Shown here in pieces: positions 52,046-61,520 of a stretch of DNA of 64,000 bases. Under the pieces are notes generated by a model that saw nothing but the letters and a program-made list of their open reading frames with translations, did no database searches and was not told where the DNA came from. How positions within the stretch are numbered: the stretch's first letter is position 1; the number at the start of each line of letters is the position of its first letter. Source of the DNA: Fen-1359 sp963710355 (lineage in GTDB: Bacteria; Planctomycetota; Phycisphaerae; Sedimentisphaerales; Anaerobacaceae); contig CAVPZU010000003.1 in assembly GCA_963710355.1 (NCBI GenBank), positions 372,001-436,000 of the forward strand. The letters are read 5' to 3'. The position numbers were made by a program, and so were the translations under genes.

Positions 52046-52203
52046 GAGACTCTAACAAAATGAAACCACGGATAGTTCGACAGGCTCACTATGGCGAGCA
52101 AAAGTCGAGCCATTACGCTGATTACACGGATTAAAAGAATATTTGTAAAAAAATCGGCGAAATCCGTGAAATCCGCGGTTTCAAATCATTCTGTTAGATG
52201 TTC
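52046..52203 (+). repeat. dispersed 158-bp repeat with imperfect inverted ends
   Basis: Ends GAGACTCTAACAAAAT and, on the other strand, GAACATCTAACAGAAT. It carries the TTCGACAGGCTC...GAGC...GTCGAG palindrome (52076-52109) plus GATTACACGGATTAAAAGAA and GAAATCCGCGGTTTCAAATC. Same orientation as 33943-34124; inverted relative to 45047-45200. It fills the gap between convergent ksgA and miaA exactly. Confidence 0.87.
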
Positions 52204-52209
52204 CAAATT

Positions 52210-53145
52210 TTAGCTGATACTATTTAGCACCTCAACCGTTCGTGCGAAGGTTTTATCGGCAGGTTCGTCAGCATCAACATCGAGCCAGTGGACGTCTTTG
52301 AAACTCTTAAACCAGGTTCGCTGGTGTTTTGCAAGAAGGCGCGTATTTTTTTTGATAAGCTCAACGGCATCGTCGAGCGAAATTCTGCCCTCGATGTAAT
52401 CAATAATTTCGGCATAGCCTATCGCAGAGCGAGCTTGGCTGCTTAAAGGTTTTTCTTCAGCCAGCAGTGATTTGACCTCATCGACCAGGCCTGCGTCAAT
52501 CATTTTTTTTACCCTCGCATTTATTCTCGAATTTTCCTGCTGCTTGTCTCTGCGCAGGCCTAAAATTATCCGGCTATGCCCGCTTTTTTTTTCGCTGTCC
52601 CATTGATTCTGGAAAACGGATATTGGCCGGCCTGTAATGCGAAAAACCTCCAGCGCCCGTATTATCCGTTTTGCATCGTTGCTGCTGATTTTGGCTGCTG
52701 TTGCGGGGTCAACTTCCTGTAATTTCCGATACAAACTTTGCAGGCCCTGATTTTGTGCCTGTGCAACCAATTCGTCTCGTATCTGCGGGTCCGCAGAAGG
52801 GCCTTCAAACAAGCCATACAAAAGCGCTTTAATATACAGCGCTGTGCCGCCGACGGCGATAACCGGTTTGCCCCTTTTTTGAATATCCTCTATTGCGGCG
52901 TTTGCGAATTTAAGGAACAGGCCTGCGCTGAAGGATTCACTCGGCTCGATAATATCTATCAGATGATACGGAACGGCTGAGCGGGCTTCTTTTGGCGGCT
53001 TGGCGGTGCCGATGTCCATACGCTTATAGACCTTCATCGAATCTATACTGATAATTTCTCCGCCGGTTTGTTTTGCCATCTCGAATGCAATTCTGCCCTT
53101 GCCGGAGGCCGTCACGCCTATGACCAAAATCATATTAGTTTTCAT
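52210..53145 (-). CDS. miaA: tRNA dimethylallyltransferase
   Basis: Adds the isopentenyl group to A37 of tRNAs reading U-starting codons. P-loop GVTASGKGRIAFEMA, then ISIDSMKVYKRMDIGTAKP, HLIDIIEPSESFSAGLF, VGGTALYIKALLYGLFEGP and RSAIGYAEIIDYIEG are standard MiaA blocks. I start at ATG 53145 (MKTNMILVIGV), dropping 34 upstream residues unlike the family; 311 residues result. The start region is only 94 bases from the divergent polyprenyl synthase gene, so both promoters share that interval. Confidence 0.95.
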   Translation of the reverse strand: MKTNMILVIGVTASGKGRIAFEMAKQTGGEIISIDSMKVYKRMDIGTAKPPKEARSAVPYHLIDIIEPSESFSAGLFLKFANAAIEDIQKRGKPVIAVGGTALYIKALLYGLFEGPSADPQIRDELVAQAQNQGLQSLYRKLQEVDPATAAKISSNDAKRIIRALEVFRITGRPISVFQNQWDSEKKSGHSRIILGLRRDKQQENSRINARVKKMIDAGLVDEVKSLLAEEKPLSSQARSAIGYAEIIDYIEGRISLDDAVELIKKNTRLLAKHQRTWFKSFKDVHWLDVDADEPADKTFARTVEVLNSIS

Positions 53146-53239
53146 AATAGTTTTTGAAAAGTTTTTTGTGAAAATCCGTGCTTTTGCAGTATAATTGGTC
53201 GATAGATTGTTTTCAATCTTAAACTTTAGGGAAGTGCCT

Positions 53240-54145
53240 ATGTCCACAAGCGAAAGCGGTCGAAGCGATTTTGACGTCGAGCTTGCCGATAAAAAAAGAA
53301 GTGTCGATACGATGCTCGAACGTCTCCTTGCAGAGGAAAGGCAAATCGAACCAACTTTAATGCAGGCAATGCGTTATACGATTGAAGGGACTGGAAAGCG
53401 GATAAGAGCGGCCTTGCTTATGTGGTGCTGCCAAGCCGTCAGCGGCATTGTCAACAACAACGCCCGGATAGCCGCCGCCGCTGTTGAAATGGTGCACGCA
53501 TGCTCTCTTGTTCACGATGATTTGCCGGCAATGGATAATGATGATATGCGGCGGGGGAAACCTACCTGTCACAAAAAGTTTGACGAGGCGACGGCGATAC
53601 TGGCCGGCGATGCACTCCTGACTTATGCATTTGAGGTTTTGTCGAGGCGAATCGACAACCCTGTAACTGCGGTCGCTCTAATCGGCGAGCTTGCAAAGGC
53701 GGCAGGACCGGCGGGTATGATTGCAGGCCAGATGGCGGATTTGAAGGCCCAAAAGACCAAAGGCACAAAAGAGCTGCTCGAATACATTCATACAAATAAA
53801 ACGGCCAGGATGTTCCGGGCCGCTACCGCAATGGGTGCAATATGCGGCGATGCCGACCGCGAGCAATATGAATCTCTTGGCGAATACGGCTTAAAGGTCG
53901 GGCTGTGCTTTCAGATTACAGACGATATACTCGATGTCAGCTCTTCGAGCGAGCAATTAGGCAAGACCGCAGGCAAGGACGCAAAGGCAGACAAGGTGAC
54001 ATATCCGCTTGTTTTCGGTCTTGAAAAATCCAGCCAGCTCGCAAGGCAGCTTGCACAACAGGCGCTCGAAAAAATAGAATCATTCGGGTCTGAAGCAATT
54101 TTTCTGAGACAATTAGCAATAGAATTACTGGATAGAAAAAAATAA
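53240..54145 (+). CDS. ispA: short-chain polyprenyl diphosphate synthase (farnesyl/geranylgeranyl type)
   Basis: Prenyl chain elongation from IPP and DMAPP. First Asp-rich motif in LVHDDLPAMDNDDMRRGKPT and second in LCFQITDDILDVSS; TGKRIRAALLMWCCQA is the usual entry block. The DDxxxxD form of the first motif and 301-residue length fit bacterial farnesyl or geranylgeranyl diphosphate synthase; product length cannot be fixed by eye. ATG 53240 with AGGGAAG is chosen over an upstream frame start. Divergent from miaA. Confidence 0.9.
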   Translation: MSTSESGRSDFDVELADKKRSVDTMLERLLAEERQIEPTLMQAMRYTIEGTGKRIRAALLMWCCQAVSGIVNNNARIAAAAVEMVHACSLVHDDLPAMDNDDMRRGKPTCHKKFDEATAILAGDALLTYAFEVLSRRIDNPVTAVALIGELAKAAGPAGMIAGQMADLKAQKTKGTKELLEYIHTNKTARMFRAATAMGAICGDADREQYESLGEYGLKVGLCFQITDDILDVSSSSEQLGKTAGKDAKADKVTYPLVFGLEKSSQLARQLAQQALEKIESFGSEAIFLRQLAIELLDRKK

Positions 54146-54232
54146 ACAAGGCACAGCGCAGATGATTAGTCACTCGTGACGCCCGCATCTGGTGGTTTCT
54201 GAAATCGTACCGCTGAATTTTAAGATGTTGTA

Positions 54233-56627
54233 TCAAACAGTCTGTTTTTTAGCAGTCTTTTTTTTCTTTTTGTAAAGAGAGGGGCCGAGAATTGCAATAA
54301 TCTCTTCTTCTGATCTCGGCGGCCAGTTGCCTTGCTCCTGCAGCTTTTTTAATTCTTCGAGTTTGCCGGCGTCGATAATAGTTCTGCATTTCGGGAATTT
54401 ATCACAGGCGAGGAACGGTCCTTTCCTGCCCTGTCTGATTACGAACCGGCCATTTTTGCATTTGAAACACTTCAGTCCGGTTGGCTGGAGCGGCTCTTTG
54501 GGCTGCTTTGCAGAAAGGACTTTGCCTTCTTTGTCTATCTTTACTATCGTTTTGCAGGTTGGATAAGCCGAACAGCCGAGGAATTTGCCGAACCTACTGA
54601 TTTTTTCAACCATAGCCTTTCCGCAATTGGGGCATTTATGCTCGGTAATTTTTTCCTCAAGCATTTTGCCGTTCTGGTCGCAGGGGCAGGCAAATTTACA
54701 GTCGGGATAGCCCGAACAGCTCAGGAATTTTCCCCTTTTGCCGAATCTGTAGACAAGCGGTTTGCCGCATTTCGGGCAGGAATATTCGCTCGGCGTAGTT
54801 TCGGCTTTGGCGTGCTTCATTTCCGCCGTTGCCGTCTCAAGGCTTTCCCTGAACGGGCCATAGAATTCCTTCAGGACGCTGACCCAATCGAGATGCTGCT
54901 CCTCTATTTGGTCGAGCCTTTCCTCCATATACCGCGTGAATGCAATATCCATTATTTTCGGGAAATACTCGTTGAGTTTGTCGGTGACAAGCTCGCCGAG
55001 GTCGGTGGCGAAAAACTTTTTGTCTTTCTGCTCAACGTAGCCTCTTTCCTGAATAGTGCTTATGATTGCAGCGTAAGTGCTGGGTCTGCCGATGCCTTCT
55101 TTTTCGAGGGCCTTTACCAGCGATGCCTCGTTATACCGGGCGGGCGGCTTTGTAAAATGCTGCTCGGCTTCTAAATCCACAACCTCAAGATTTTGGCCGA
55201 CCTTAACAGCAGGAAGCTGCTGTTCTGCAGAGCTGACCGGCCAGACTTTTGTAAAGCCGTCAAAGGTTATTACTCTTCCTGTGGCACGATAGAAGCAATC
55301 GCCTGACGGGGTCGATGCGACAACATCGATGTTTGTAATGTTCCAGCGTGCGGAGGCCATCTGGCAGGCAACGAAATCGGCGCCATACCAAATCATATAA
55401 TCTGTACTGCTCATCGGTAAGAAATTCCTTTAACTGCTGCGGAATCATATCAACATCGGTAGGTCTGACCGCCTCGTGGGCCTGCTCGGCGCCTTTCTTC
55501 GAGGCGTAAAGATTTGCCTTTTCGGGCAGATATTCGCCGCCGATATTTCTGCCGATATAATTGCGAACTTCGTTGATTGCCTCCGGGGCGATATGCGTGC
55601 TGTCGGTTCGCATATAGGTAATCAGGCCGAGCGAACCCATAGAGCCGAGGTCTATTCCTTCGTACAATTGCTGGGCGACCAGCATAGTTCGTTTGGCGGA
55701 AAAGCCGAGTCGATTTGCGGCTGCCTGCTGAAGCGTCGAGGTGATAAAGGGCGGCGAAGGACGCGATACGGATTCCTTAGTCTGCAAATCGGCGACTTTG
55801 AATTTTGCGTCTTTGAGCGCATTGAAGATTCGCTCGGCCTGCTCCTTCCTGGATGCCGTGAATTTTTCATCGCCGACTTTATACAGTTCGGCCTTGAAGG
55901 CGTTATGCTCGGCGAGCCATCTGCCCTGCTCCTCGACTGGGGGCGATTTATCGTCCTGAGTTTTCGGGGTGATAAAATCAATCCACTGCTGATGGTAGTC
56001 GTTGTTGGCATCGGTGGTGAAGACGGCAGGGATTAGCCAGTATTCTTCCGGCTTAAAATTGCGGATTTCCCTTTCTTTTTCGACAATCATTTTAACGGTG
56101 ACCGACTGCACCCGGCCTGCCGACAAGCCTCTGGCAACTTTTTTCCAGAGCAGCGGGCTTATCTGATAGCCGACGATTCTATCGAGGATGCGTCTGGCCT
56201 GCTGGGCAAGAACCTTGTCCATATCGATTTTGCCCGGCTCGGCAAAGGCCTGCTTTATCGCAGATTCGGTAATAGCGTTAAAGATGACGCGAAATGTTCG
56301 CTCCTCTGGTATGCCCAACAGCTGCGACAGATGCCAGGCGATTGCCTCGCCTTCACGGTCGAGGTCGGTTGCCAGATAAAGTCTGTCAGCCTTTTTAGCA
56401 GCCGCCTTCAAACTTGTCACCGTTTTGTTTCTGCGGGGAGTAATCTGATATGTCGGCGCAAAATCGTTTTCGATATCGACGTTCAGCCCGCTTGCAGGCA
56501 AATCGCGAACGTGCCCCATCGAGGCAAGAACTTCGTAGCCGGAGCCTAAATATCTGTTTATAGTTTTGGCCTTGGCGGGCGATTCGACAATTACCAGAGA
56601 TTTACCATTTGTTCCTGATTTCTTCAT
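54233..56627 (-). CDS. topA: DNA topoisomerase I (frameshifted)
   Basis: Relaxes negative supercoils. N-terminal TOPRIM domain (SLVIVESPAKAKTINRYLGS, YLATDLDREGEAIAWHL), active-site tyrosine in LGLITYMRTDSTHI, then a C-terminal series of three C4 zinc ribbons: YSCPKCGKPLVYRFGKRGKF, HKCPNCGKAMVEKISRFGKF and CFKCKNGRFVIRQGRKGPF. The first frame (56627 to 55260) goes wrong after YRLYDLVWRRF; one base over it reads VACQMASARWNITNIDVVA. One extra base at about 55372-55377 is inferred. Reconstructed ~797 residues, a normal size. Essential in most bacteria, so a sequencing error is likely. Confidence 0.94.
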
Positions 56628-56643
56628 GGTCGGTTAAAATTTG

Positions 56644-56662
56644 CCCCACGTTTTACGTGGGG
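56644..56662. other. hairpin in the topA 5' region
   Basis: CCCCACG-TTTTA-CGTGGGG, a perfect 7-bp stem 17 bases upstream of the topA ATG. No T-run follows on either strand, so it may be a regulatory leader structure rather than a terminator. Confidence 0.4.
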
Positions 56663-56779
56663 TCTTAAAGCAAGAATTCGCATATCCCTTGTTAATCGGC
56701 GTTTTGGTAAATAATATTTAATAAAGTCAAATACAGATATAAAAGTGAGTTGTCAAGAGAAAAGCCCCCTGTGTTGATT

Positions 56780-57430
56780 TCAGTCCTGTCGCAAGAGCTT
56801 CCGCAGCAAAGGTTTGAGTTTTCGGACGGCCTGTCCGCGATGAGATATTGCGTTCTTTTGGTCAGCCGAAAGTTGTGCAACGGTTTTATTGAGGTGCGGC
56901 ACAAAAAAAATCGGGTCGTAGCCAAAACCGTTCTCGCCTTCGGGTTTTTCAGCAATGACGCCTTCGAGTTTTCCTTCAGTTTCAATTAATATTTTTTCTG
57001 GGCTTGCAAGGCAAAGACAGCAGACGAATCTGGCTGCCCTTTCCCTCGACTTTGCTCGGGATGGTGAGCTTGTCGAACCATTTTCAGTAGGCATACCTTT
57101 TAGCAGCTTCAAAACCCTTTGGTAATTTTTGCGGTCAACGATTTTCCTGTCCGCGTCTTTGCAGCCGGCAAATCTTGCACTTCTAACGCCCGGCTCTCCT
57201 GCAAGTGCATCAATTACAAGTCCTGAGTCATCTGCAATTGTCCATAGGCCGGTTTGCTTCGCATAGCCGAGTGCTTTCTTACGGGCATTTTCAGTAAATG
57301 TTTTGCCGTCTTCTTCCACTGGCGTTATATTCGGAAATGAGCGCAGACTAACCCAGCCGATACCCTCATCGAGCATCGCCGACAGTTCCGCAAACTTCCC
57401 TGCATTACTCGTCGCAATAAGAATCTTCAG
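56780..57430 (-). CDS. rdgB: dITP/XTP pyrophosphatase (RdgB/HAM1 family), with repeat-derived insert
   Basis: Removes deaminated purine nucleotides from the dNTP pool. LKILIATSNAGKFAELSAML, TIADDSGLVIDALAGEPGV, FGYDPIFFVP and AISHRGQAVRKL are family blocks. No ATG precedes TSNAGK: the frame offers CTG at 57430 (AAGGAG 9 bases upstream), or a TTG three codons earlier if an A is missing from an A4 run. An insert of ~13 residues, GSTSSPSRAKSRE, is encoded by a TTCGAC/GTCGAG palindromic repeat (57045-57077) also found in intergenic DNA. It overlaps the end of the restriction endonuclease gene by 4 bases. Confidence 0.9.
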   Translation of the reverse strand: MKILIATSNAGKFAELSAMLDEGIGWVSLRSFPNITPVEEDGKTFTENARKKALGYAKQTGLWTIADDSGLVIDALAGEPGVRSARFAGCKDADRKIVDRKNYQRVLKLLKGMPTENGSTSSPSRAKSRERAARFVCCLCLASPEKILIETEGKLEGVIAEKPEGENGFGYDPIFFVPHLNKTVAQLSADQKNAISHRGQAVRKLKPLLRKLLRQD

Positions 57431-58110
57431 CTTTTCAATCTCCTTATTTCTTCCTCAACTTCCTTAAAAACTTCATTGTTCTTAATTTCATCATCAATAC
57501 TGAATATAATAAAAACCTTTCCGCCATATTTCTTCTCAAACTCTCTAAAACTTGCTTTCATTCTCTCAGAAGGAGAATAGTTGCCAAAATTTGCTCTGGC
57601 AGTGACAGGCTTTATTTGTATTCCAAACGCCTTATCTCCTACCCAGCCCAAGTAGTCAATATCGCCGGCATGGTCAAGTTCAGGACTTGATTCGATAAAT
57701 TTAACATCTGGAAATCTTTTTGCCAGAATATCGGTTACGACTGATTTTTCTCTATAGAATCCATCATAAGTTCTGTTGATGGTCAGATTATGTATATAAT
57801 CGATACAATCCTGGAGTGTAAGCTGCTTAAATGCCTCCTGCCATTCAGGTATGACAATCTCTGTGATTTTGACATATAATCTCTCGCCAAGTTCTTCGAT
57901 AGTCTCATTTGTGATTTTTGCAGGATTCTTTCCATCTGTATATGCTTTTTCGAAATACCATTTTTCCCATTCATCGATAGTTTTCGGCTGGCATTCTCTT
58001 ATCAAGGCCATAACAGCTCCGACTTTATTAGGTCTTGACAGTTGATAAATTTGACAGGCGTAATTTAATACCTTTTCCTTTTTCCCAAAGTTTTTTGAAT
58101 GGATTTTCAT
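57427..58110 (-). CDS. MjaI-like type II restriction endonuclease
   Basis: A 227-residue protein resembling the MjaI restriction endonuclease family. A PD-(D/E)xK nuclease core is suggested by SSPELDHAGDIDYLGWVGDK followed by AFGIQIKPVTARANFG (D...x-Q-I-K), and the N-terminal half (AVMALIRECQPKTIDEWEKW, HNLTINRTYDGFYREKSVV) matches the family text as I recall it. MjaI cuts CTAG; the site here is inference. Lower GC than neighbours. The cognate methyltransferase lies 22 bases upstream on the same strand, transcribed first, the safe order for an R-M system. Confidence 0.78.
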   Translation of the reverse strand: MKIHSKNFGKKEKVLNYACQIYQLSRPNKVGAVMALIRECQPKTIDEWEKWYFEKAYTDGKNPAKITNETIEELGERLYVKITEIVIPEWQEAFKQLTLQDCIDYIHNLTINRTYDGFYREKSVVTDILAKRFPDVKFIESSPELDHAGDIDYLGWVGDKAFGIQIKPVTARANFGNYSPSERMKASFREFEKKYGGKVFIIFSIDDEIKNNEVFKEVEEEIRRLKS

Positions 58111-58132
58111 CCTCGATAAATCCTTTCAGTTA

Positions 58133-59404
58133 TTAATCCTGCGAACTTTCTTTGTATCGGAAACCTGTTTTTTCTTCAACTGACACTAATCCAGTTTTAA
58201 TAAGATGAGCATTAAGAAATGTTTTATTCTGAAGATATAAATAGCATAATAAGTTATTTTTGCTATCGTGTTTAACCTGACCGAATTTCATAAAAACTTT
58301 TTGCCCCTTTGTTTTTGACTGCAAGAATTCAATAGCCTGCTGTTTTTTTTCAGTTTTCTCCTTTATTCCGAGCAGGCGAATTCTCAGGCCGTCATCGAGT
58401 TCGAGTTCGACAGGGGAAATAACTCTTTTTACGAAATGATAGTCCTGCCTTTTCTGGCTGTTGCCATTGATTTTAGAGCCAAACTGTAACTTTCTTGGGT
58501 CAATTTTTTTGTCAAACTTTACAGGGTCTTTAAAAACATAAGGTAATTCTTCAATCTTTTGTTTGAAATCAACATTTGGTTTTTCTTGTTTTATTATCTC
58601 GAAGTCGGTGTCATCAATCAGCCTCTTTTGCTCAATCCCCAATTTCACTTTTATCAAAGGCAGAAAATCAGGATTTATCTCGTATCCAATAGAATTTCTA
58701 TCCAGATTTTTTGCGGCCAGTGAGGTTGTTCCGCTGCCCAAGAATGGGTCAAGTATGGTATCATTAACAAAGCTGAACATTTTAATAAGACGTTTTGGAA
58801 TTTCTTCGGGAAACATAGCCAGATGCCCATTTTGCTTTTCGCCGGGAATGTTCCAGTGGCCGGCAAAATACTGATTCCATTCTTCTATGGTAAGTTTTGA
58901 TTTTTCTTTGATATTTTTCGGCACGGTCTTGGCGATGCCCGGCTTTTTGAAAATCAAAATGAATTCATAATCAATCTTAATAATGCCATTTCGCGGATAT
59001 GGAAAAGAACCCATTATTGATGCGCCGCCAGTAGTGTTGCAGGTTGTTACCTTTTGCCAGATAATTGCCCCCATATAATCAAAACCGATAGTTTCGCAGA
59101 ATTTGATTATTTCAGTGCGAATTGGAATTATTTTATACCTGCCATAATAAACCGACCTTGCAAACTGGTCACCGATATTGATACACAATCGGCAGCCATC
59201 TTCCAGTGTTCCGTAACATTCGTTCCATACCAGATTAAGATTATTTATATAATCCTCGTAACTATCGTCAAAGCCTATTTGGTCACCAGTGCCATAGTCC
59301 TTTAACTGCCAATAAGGTGGTGAGGTAATAACAAGCTGAACAGATTTATCAGCCAGTTCAGTCATTTTTCTCGAGTCGCCGATTATGATTCTATGCTTTG
59401 TCAT
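58133..59404 (-). CDS. N4-cytosine-type DNA methyltransferase with SNase-like tail
   Basis: Residues 1-~260 are a beta-class DNA methyltransferase: motif IV VITSPPYWQLKDYG (SPPY, typical of N4-cytosine enzymes) near residue 26, and motif I ILDPFLGSGTTSLAAKNL near 217. The remaining ~160 residues are unusual: VELELDDGLRIRLLGIKEKT, AIEFLQSKTKGQKVFMKFG, LCYLYLQNKTFLNAHLIKTG resemble a staphylococcal-nuclease/thermonuclease fold (D-G...v-R-L-x-G-I...A...L...G). Whether nuclease residues are kept is uncertain. Partner of the MjaI-like endonuclease downstream. 423 residues. argF begins on the other side of its end after only a few bases, unrelated. Confidence 0.83.
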   Translation of the reverse strand: MTKHRIIIGDSRKMTELADKSVQLVITSPPYWQLKDYGTGDQIGFDDSYEDYINNLNLVWNECYGTLEDGCRLCINIGDQFARSVYYGRYKIIPIRTEIIKFCETIGFDYMGAIIWQKVTTCNTTGGASIMGSFPYPRNGIIKIDYEFILIFKKPGIAKTVPKNIKEKSKLTIEEWNQYFAGHWNIPGEKQNGHLAMFPEEIPKRLIKMFSFVNDTILDPFLGSGTTSLAAKNLDRNSIGYEINPDFLPLIKVKLGIEQKRLIDDTDFEIIKQEKPNVDFKQKIEELPYVFKDPVKFDKKIDPRKLQFGSKINGNSQKRQDYHFVKRVISPVELELDDGLRIRLLGIKEKTEKKQQAIEFLQSKTKGQKVFMKFGQVKHDSKNNLLCYLYLQNKTFLNAHLIKTGLVSVEEKTGFRYKESSQD

Positions 59405-59406
59405 AG

Positions 59407-60315
59407 TTAGCTCAAAAGTCTTTTTAATAGTGCTCGTTGGAAGTGGAGGCGGTTTTCGGCCTGGTCAAAAATAATCGAATTGGCAGACTCCATTACCTCA
59501 TCGGTAATTTCACAGCCGCGATGAGCGGGCAGACAGTGCATAATTTTCGCATCCGGAGCTAATTTGAGCAGTTCGCTATTTACCTGAAAACCGGCGAAGG
59601 CCTTCAAACGTTTCTTCTCTTCCGCCTCCTGGCCCATACTAACCCAGGTATCTGTGTAAATTACATCCACGTCCCTGACGGCATCGGCGGGTTTTTGCAG
59701 CGGAGAAACACTTCCGCTGCTAATGCCGTCGGCAATTACGATAGTATCAGTATCGAGTTCGTAACCAGCGGGTGAGGCAATGGTCATTTTCAATCCAAGT
59801 TTGGCAGAGGCAAAGGCAAGCGAGCGAGCGACGTTGTTGCCGTCGCCGATGAAGGCGAGCTTTATTCCTTCGAGTCTGCCGAAATGCTCTTTTATAGTGA
59901 GCATATCCGCCATAGCCTGGCAGGGGTGCGACCAGTCGCTCAAGCCGTTAATCACCGGCACGCCGGCATATTTTGCAAGCTCTGTGAGAGTCTCGTGAGC
60001 AAAGGTGCGGGCCATTATTCCGTGGACGTATCTGCCGAAGACGCGGGCAATGTCTTTTATCGGCTCGCGCTGGCCCAGTATGCCGATGTCGTCGGGCTTC
60101 ATATATATCGCCACACCGCCGAGGTCTGTCATAGCAATCTCGAAGCTGACGCGTGTGCGCAGGCTGGCCTTTTCAAAGACAAGCGCCAGGGCCTTGCCTG
60201 ACAAGCTTCGTTCGATTGTGCCGTTCTTGTCGTCTTCCTTTAGTTTGCAGGATAGTTCGAGTAATTCATTAAGTTCTTCTTTTGTGCAATCTTTTATGGA
60301 AATAAAATGTCTCAT
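59407..60315 (-). CDS. argF: ornithine carbamoyltransferase
   Basis: Forms citrulline from ornithine and carbamoyl phosphate. FEKASLRTRVSFEIAMTDLG carries the carbamoyl-phosphate motif in the S-L-R-T-R variant; QREPIKDIARVFGRY, NGLSDWSHPCQAMAD, DTWVSMGQE and MHCLPAHRGCEI follow. The Leu in place of the usual Thr is seen in a subset of bacterial enzymes. ATG 60315 (MRHFISIKDCTKEEL), one base after the argD stop. Third gene of argB-argD-argF. Its stop is 2 bases from the methyltransferase start on the same strand, so the R-M genes may be read through from arg transcription. Confidence 0.95.
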   Translation of the reverse strand: MRHFISIKDCTKEELNELLELSCKLKEDDKNGTIERSLSGKALALVFEKASLRTRVSFEIAMTDLGGVAIYMKPDDIGILGQREPIKDIARVFGRYVHGIMARTFAHETLTELAKYAGVPVINGLSDWSHPCQAMADMLTIKEHFGRLEGIKLAFIGDGNNVARSLAFASAKLGLKMTIASPAGYELDTDTIVIADGISSGSVSPLQKPADAVRDVDVIYTDTWVSMGQEAEEKKRLKAFAGFQVNSELLKLAPDAKIMHCLPAHRGCEITDEVMESANSIIFDQAENRLHFQRALLKRLLS

Positions 60316-60316
60316 T

Positions 60317-61495
60317 TTAGCCCTCACTTAAAACGGAATCGAGAATTTCAATCGCAGTATCGATTTGCTCTTTTGTTACAATCATCGGCGGCATAAAACG
60401 CAGAACCGTATCGTGCGTGCAGTTAATCCGCAGGCCTTTTTCTAGGCATTTATCGACAATCTGCGCACCGGGGCCTTTTAGCTGGATGCCAATCATCAGG
60501 CCGACGCCGCGAATGTGGTCAATGATGGCGTGTTTGGCCTTTAGCTGTTCGAGTTTTTTCTTTGTATAATTGCCGCAATCGTGCGCATTTTGGAGCAGGT
60601 TCTCCTGCTCGATTGCCTCAATGACGGCGATTGCCGCCGCACAAGCCAGCGGATTGCCGCCAAAAGTGGAGGCGTGTTTGCCGGGTTTCAAACAATCGGC
60701 GATTTCAGCCTTTGCCATCATCGCACCGATTGCAACGCCTCCGCCGAGGGTCTTTGCCATCGTTATTATATCAGGCTCAACATCATAGTGCTGGTATGCG
60801 AACCATTTGCCTGTTCTGCCGATGCCGGTCTGCACCTCATCGAGAATCATCACCGCACCGTTCTGGTCGCAGAGCTGCCGAATCGCCGACAAATATTGCG
60901 CCGATGCGATATTTATACCGCCCTCACCCTGGATAGGCTCAACCATCACCGCTGCCACCTCATCGCTGAAGGCCGATTCCAAAGCTTTTATGTCGTTAAA
61001 CAGCACATAGATAAAACCGGGCAGCAGGGGCAAAAATCCCTCGTGATATTTCGGCTGCGCAGTTGCACTAACCGTCGCAAATGTCCTGCCGTGAAAACAG
61101 CCCTCACAGGTGATAAACTTATATTTTTCCTTCGCCGTGTAAAGTCTCGCCAGCTTCATTGCGGCTTCATTCGCCTCTGCACCGCTGTTGCAGAAGAAGG
61201 TTTTTCCGCCGAAAGCACGGTCGCTGAGCAGTTTTGCGAGCAGGCCCTGCGGCTCGGAATAAAATGTGTTGTCGATATGCAAAAGCTTTTTAGATTGCTC
61301 TTGTATTGCCTTTACGACCTTCGGGTGGCAGTGGCCTATGCCGCTTACCGCCCAGCCGGGAAACATATCGAGAATTTTTTTGCCTTCGCAATCGTAAAGA
61401 TAGCAGCCTTCGCCTCTTACGATTACACGCGGAAGGCGGTTGTAATTTGCAATAACGTATTTGTTAAAAAGTTCTATCGTCTCCTGCGTCGTCAT
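60317..61495 (-). CDS. argD: acetylornithine aminotransferase
   Basis: PLP-dependent transamination in arginine synthesis (and possibly lysine). EGKKILDMFPGWAVSGIGHC, FFCNSGAEANEAAMKLAR, MVEPIQGEGGIN, MILDEVQTGIGRTG and ITMAKTLGGGVAIGAM with the PLP lysine are in order. ATG 61495 (MTTQETIELFNKYVIANY) gives 392 residues. It follows argB after a 143-base gap that holds a palindromic AT-rich element. Confidence 0.96.
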   Translation of the reverse strand: MTTQETIELFNKYVIANYNRLPRVIVRGEGCYLYDCEGKKILDMFPGWAVSGIGHCHPKVVKAIQEQSKKLLHIDNTFYSEPQGLLAKLLSDRAFGGKTFFCNSGAEANEAAMKLARLYTAKEKYKFITCEGCFHGRTFATVSATAQPKYHEGFLPLLPGFIYVLFNDIKALESAFSDEVAAVMVEPIQGEGGINIASAQYLSAIRQLCDQNGAVMILDEVQTGIGRTGKWFAYQHYDVEPDIITMAKTLGGGVAIGAMMAKAEIADCLKPGKHASTFGGNPLACAAAIAVIEAIEQENLLQNAHDCGNYTKKKLEQLKAKHAIIDHIRGVGLMIGIQLKGPGAQIVDKCLEKGLRINCTHDTVLRFMPPMIVTKEQIDTAIEILDSVLSEG

Positions 61496-61520
61496 TCTGT
61501 TTTGCCTTTCCCACTTTAGA

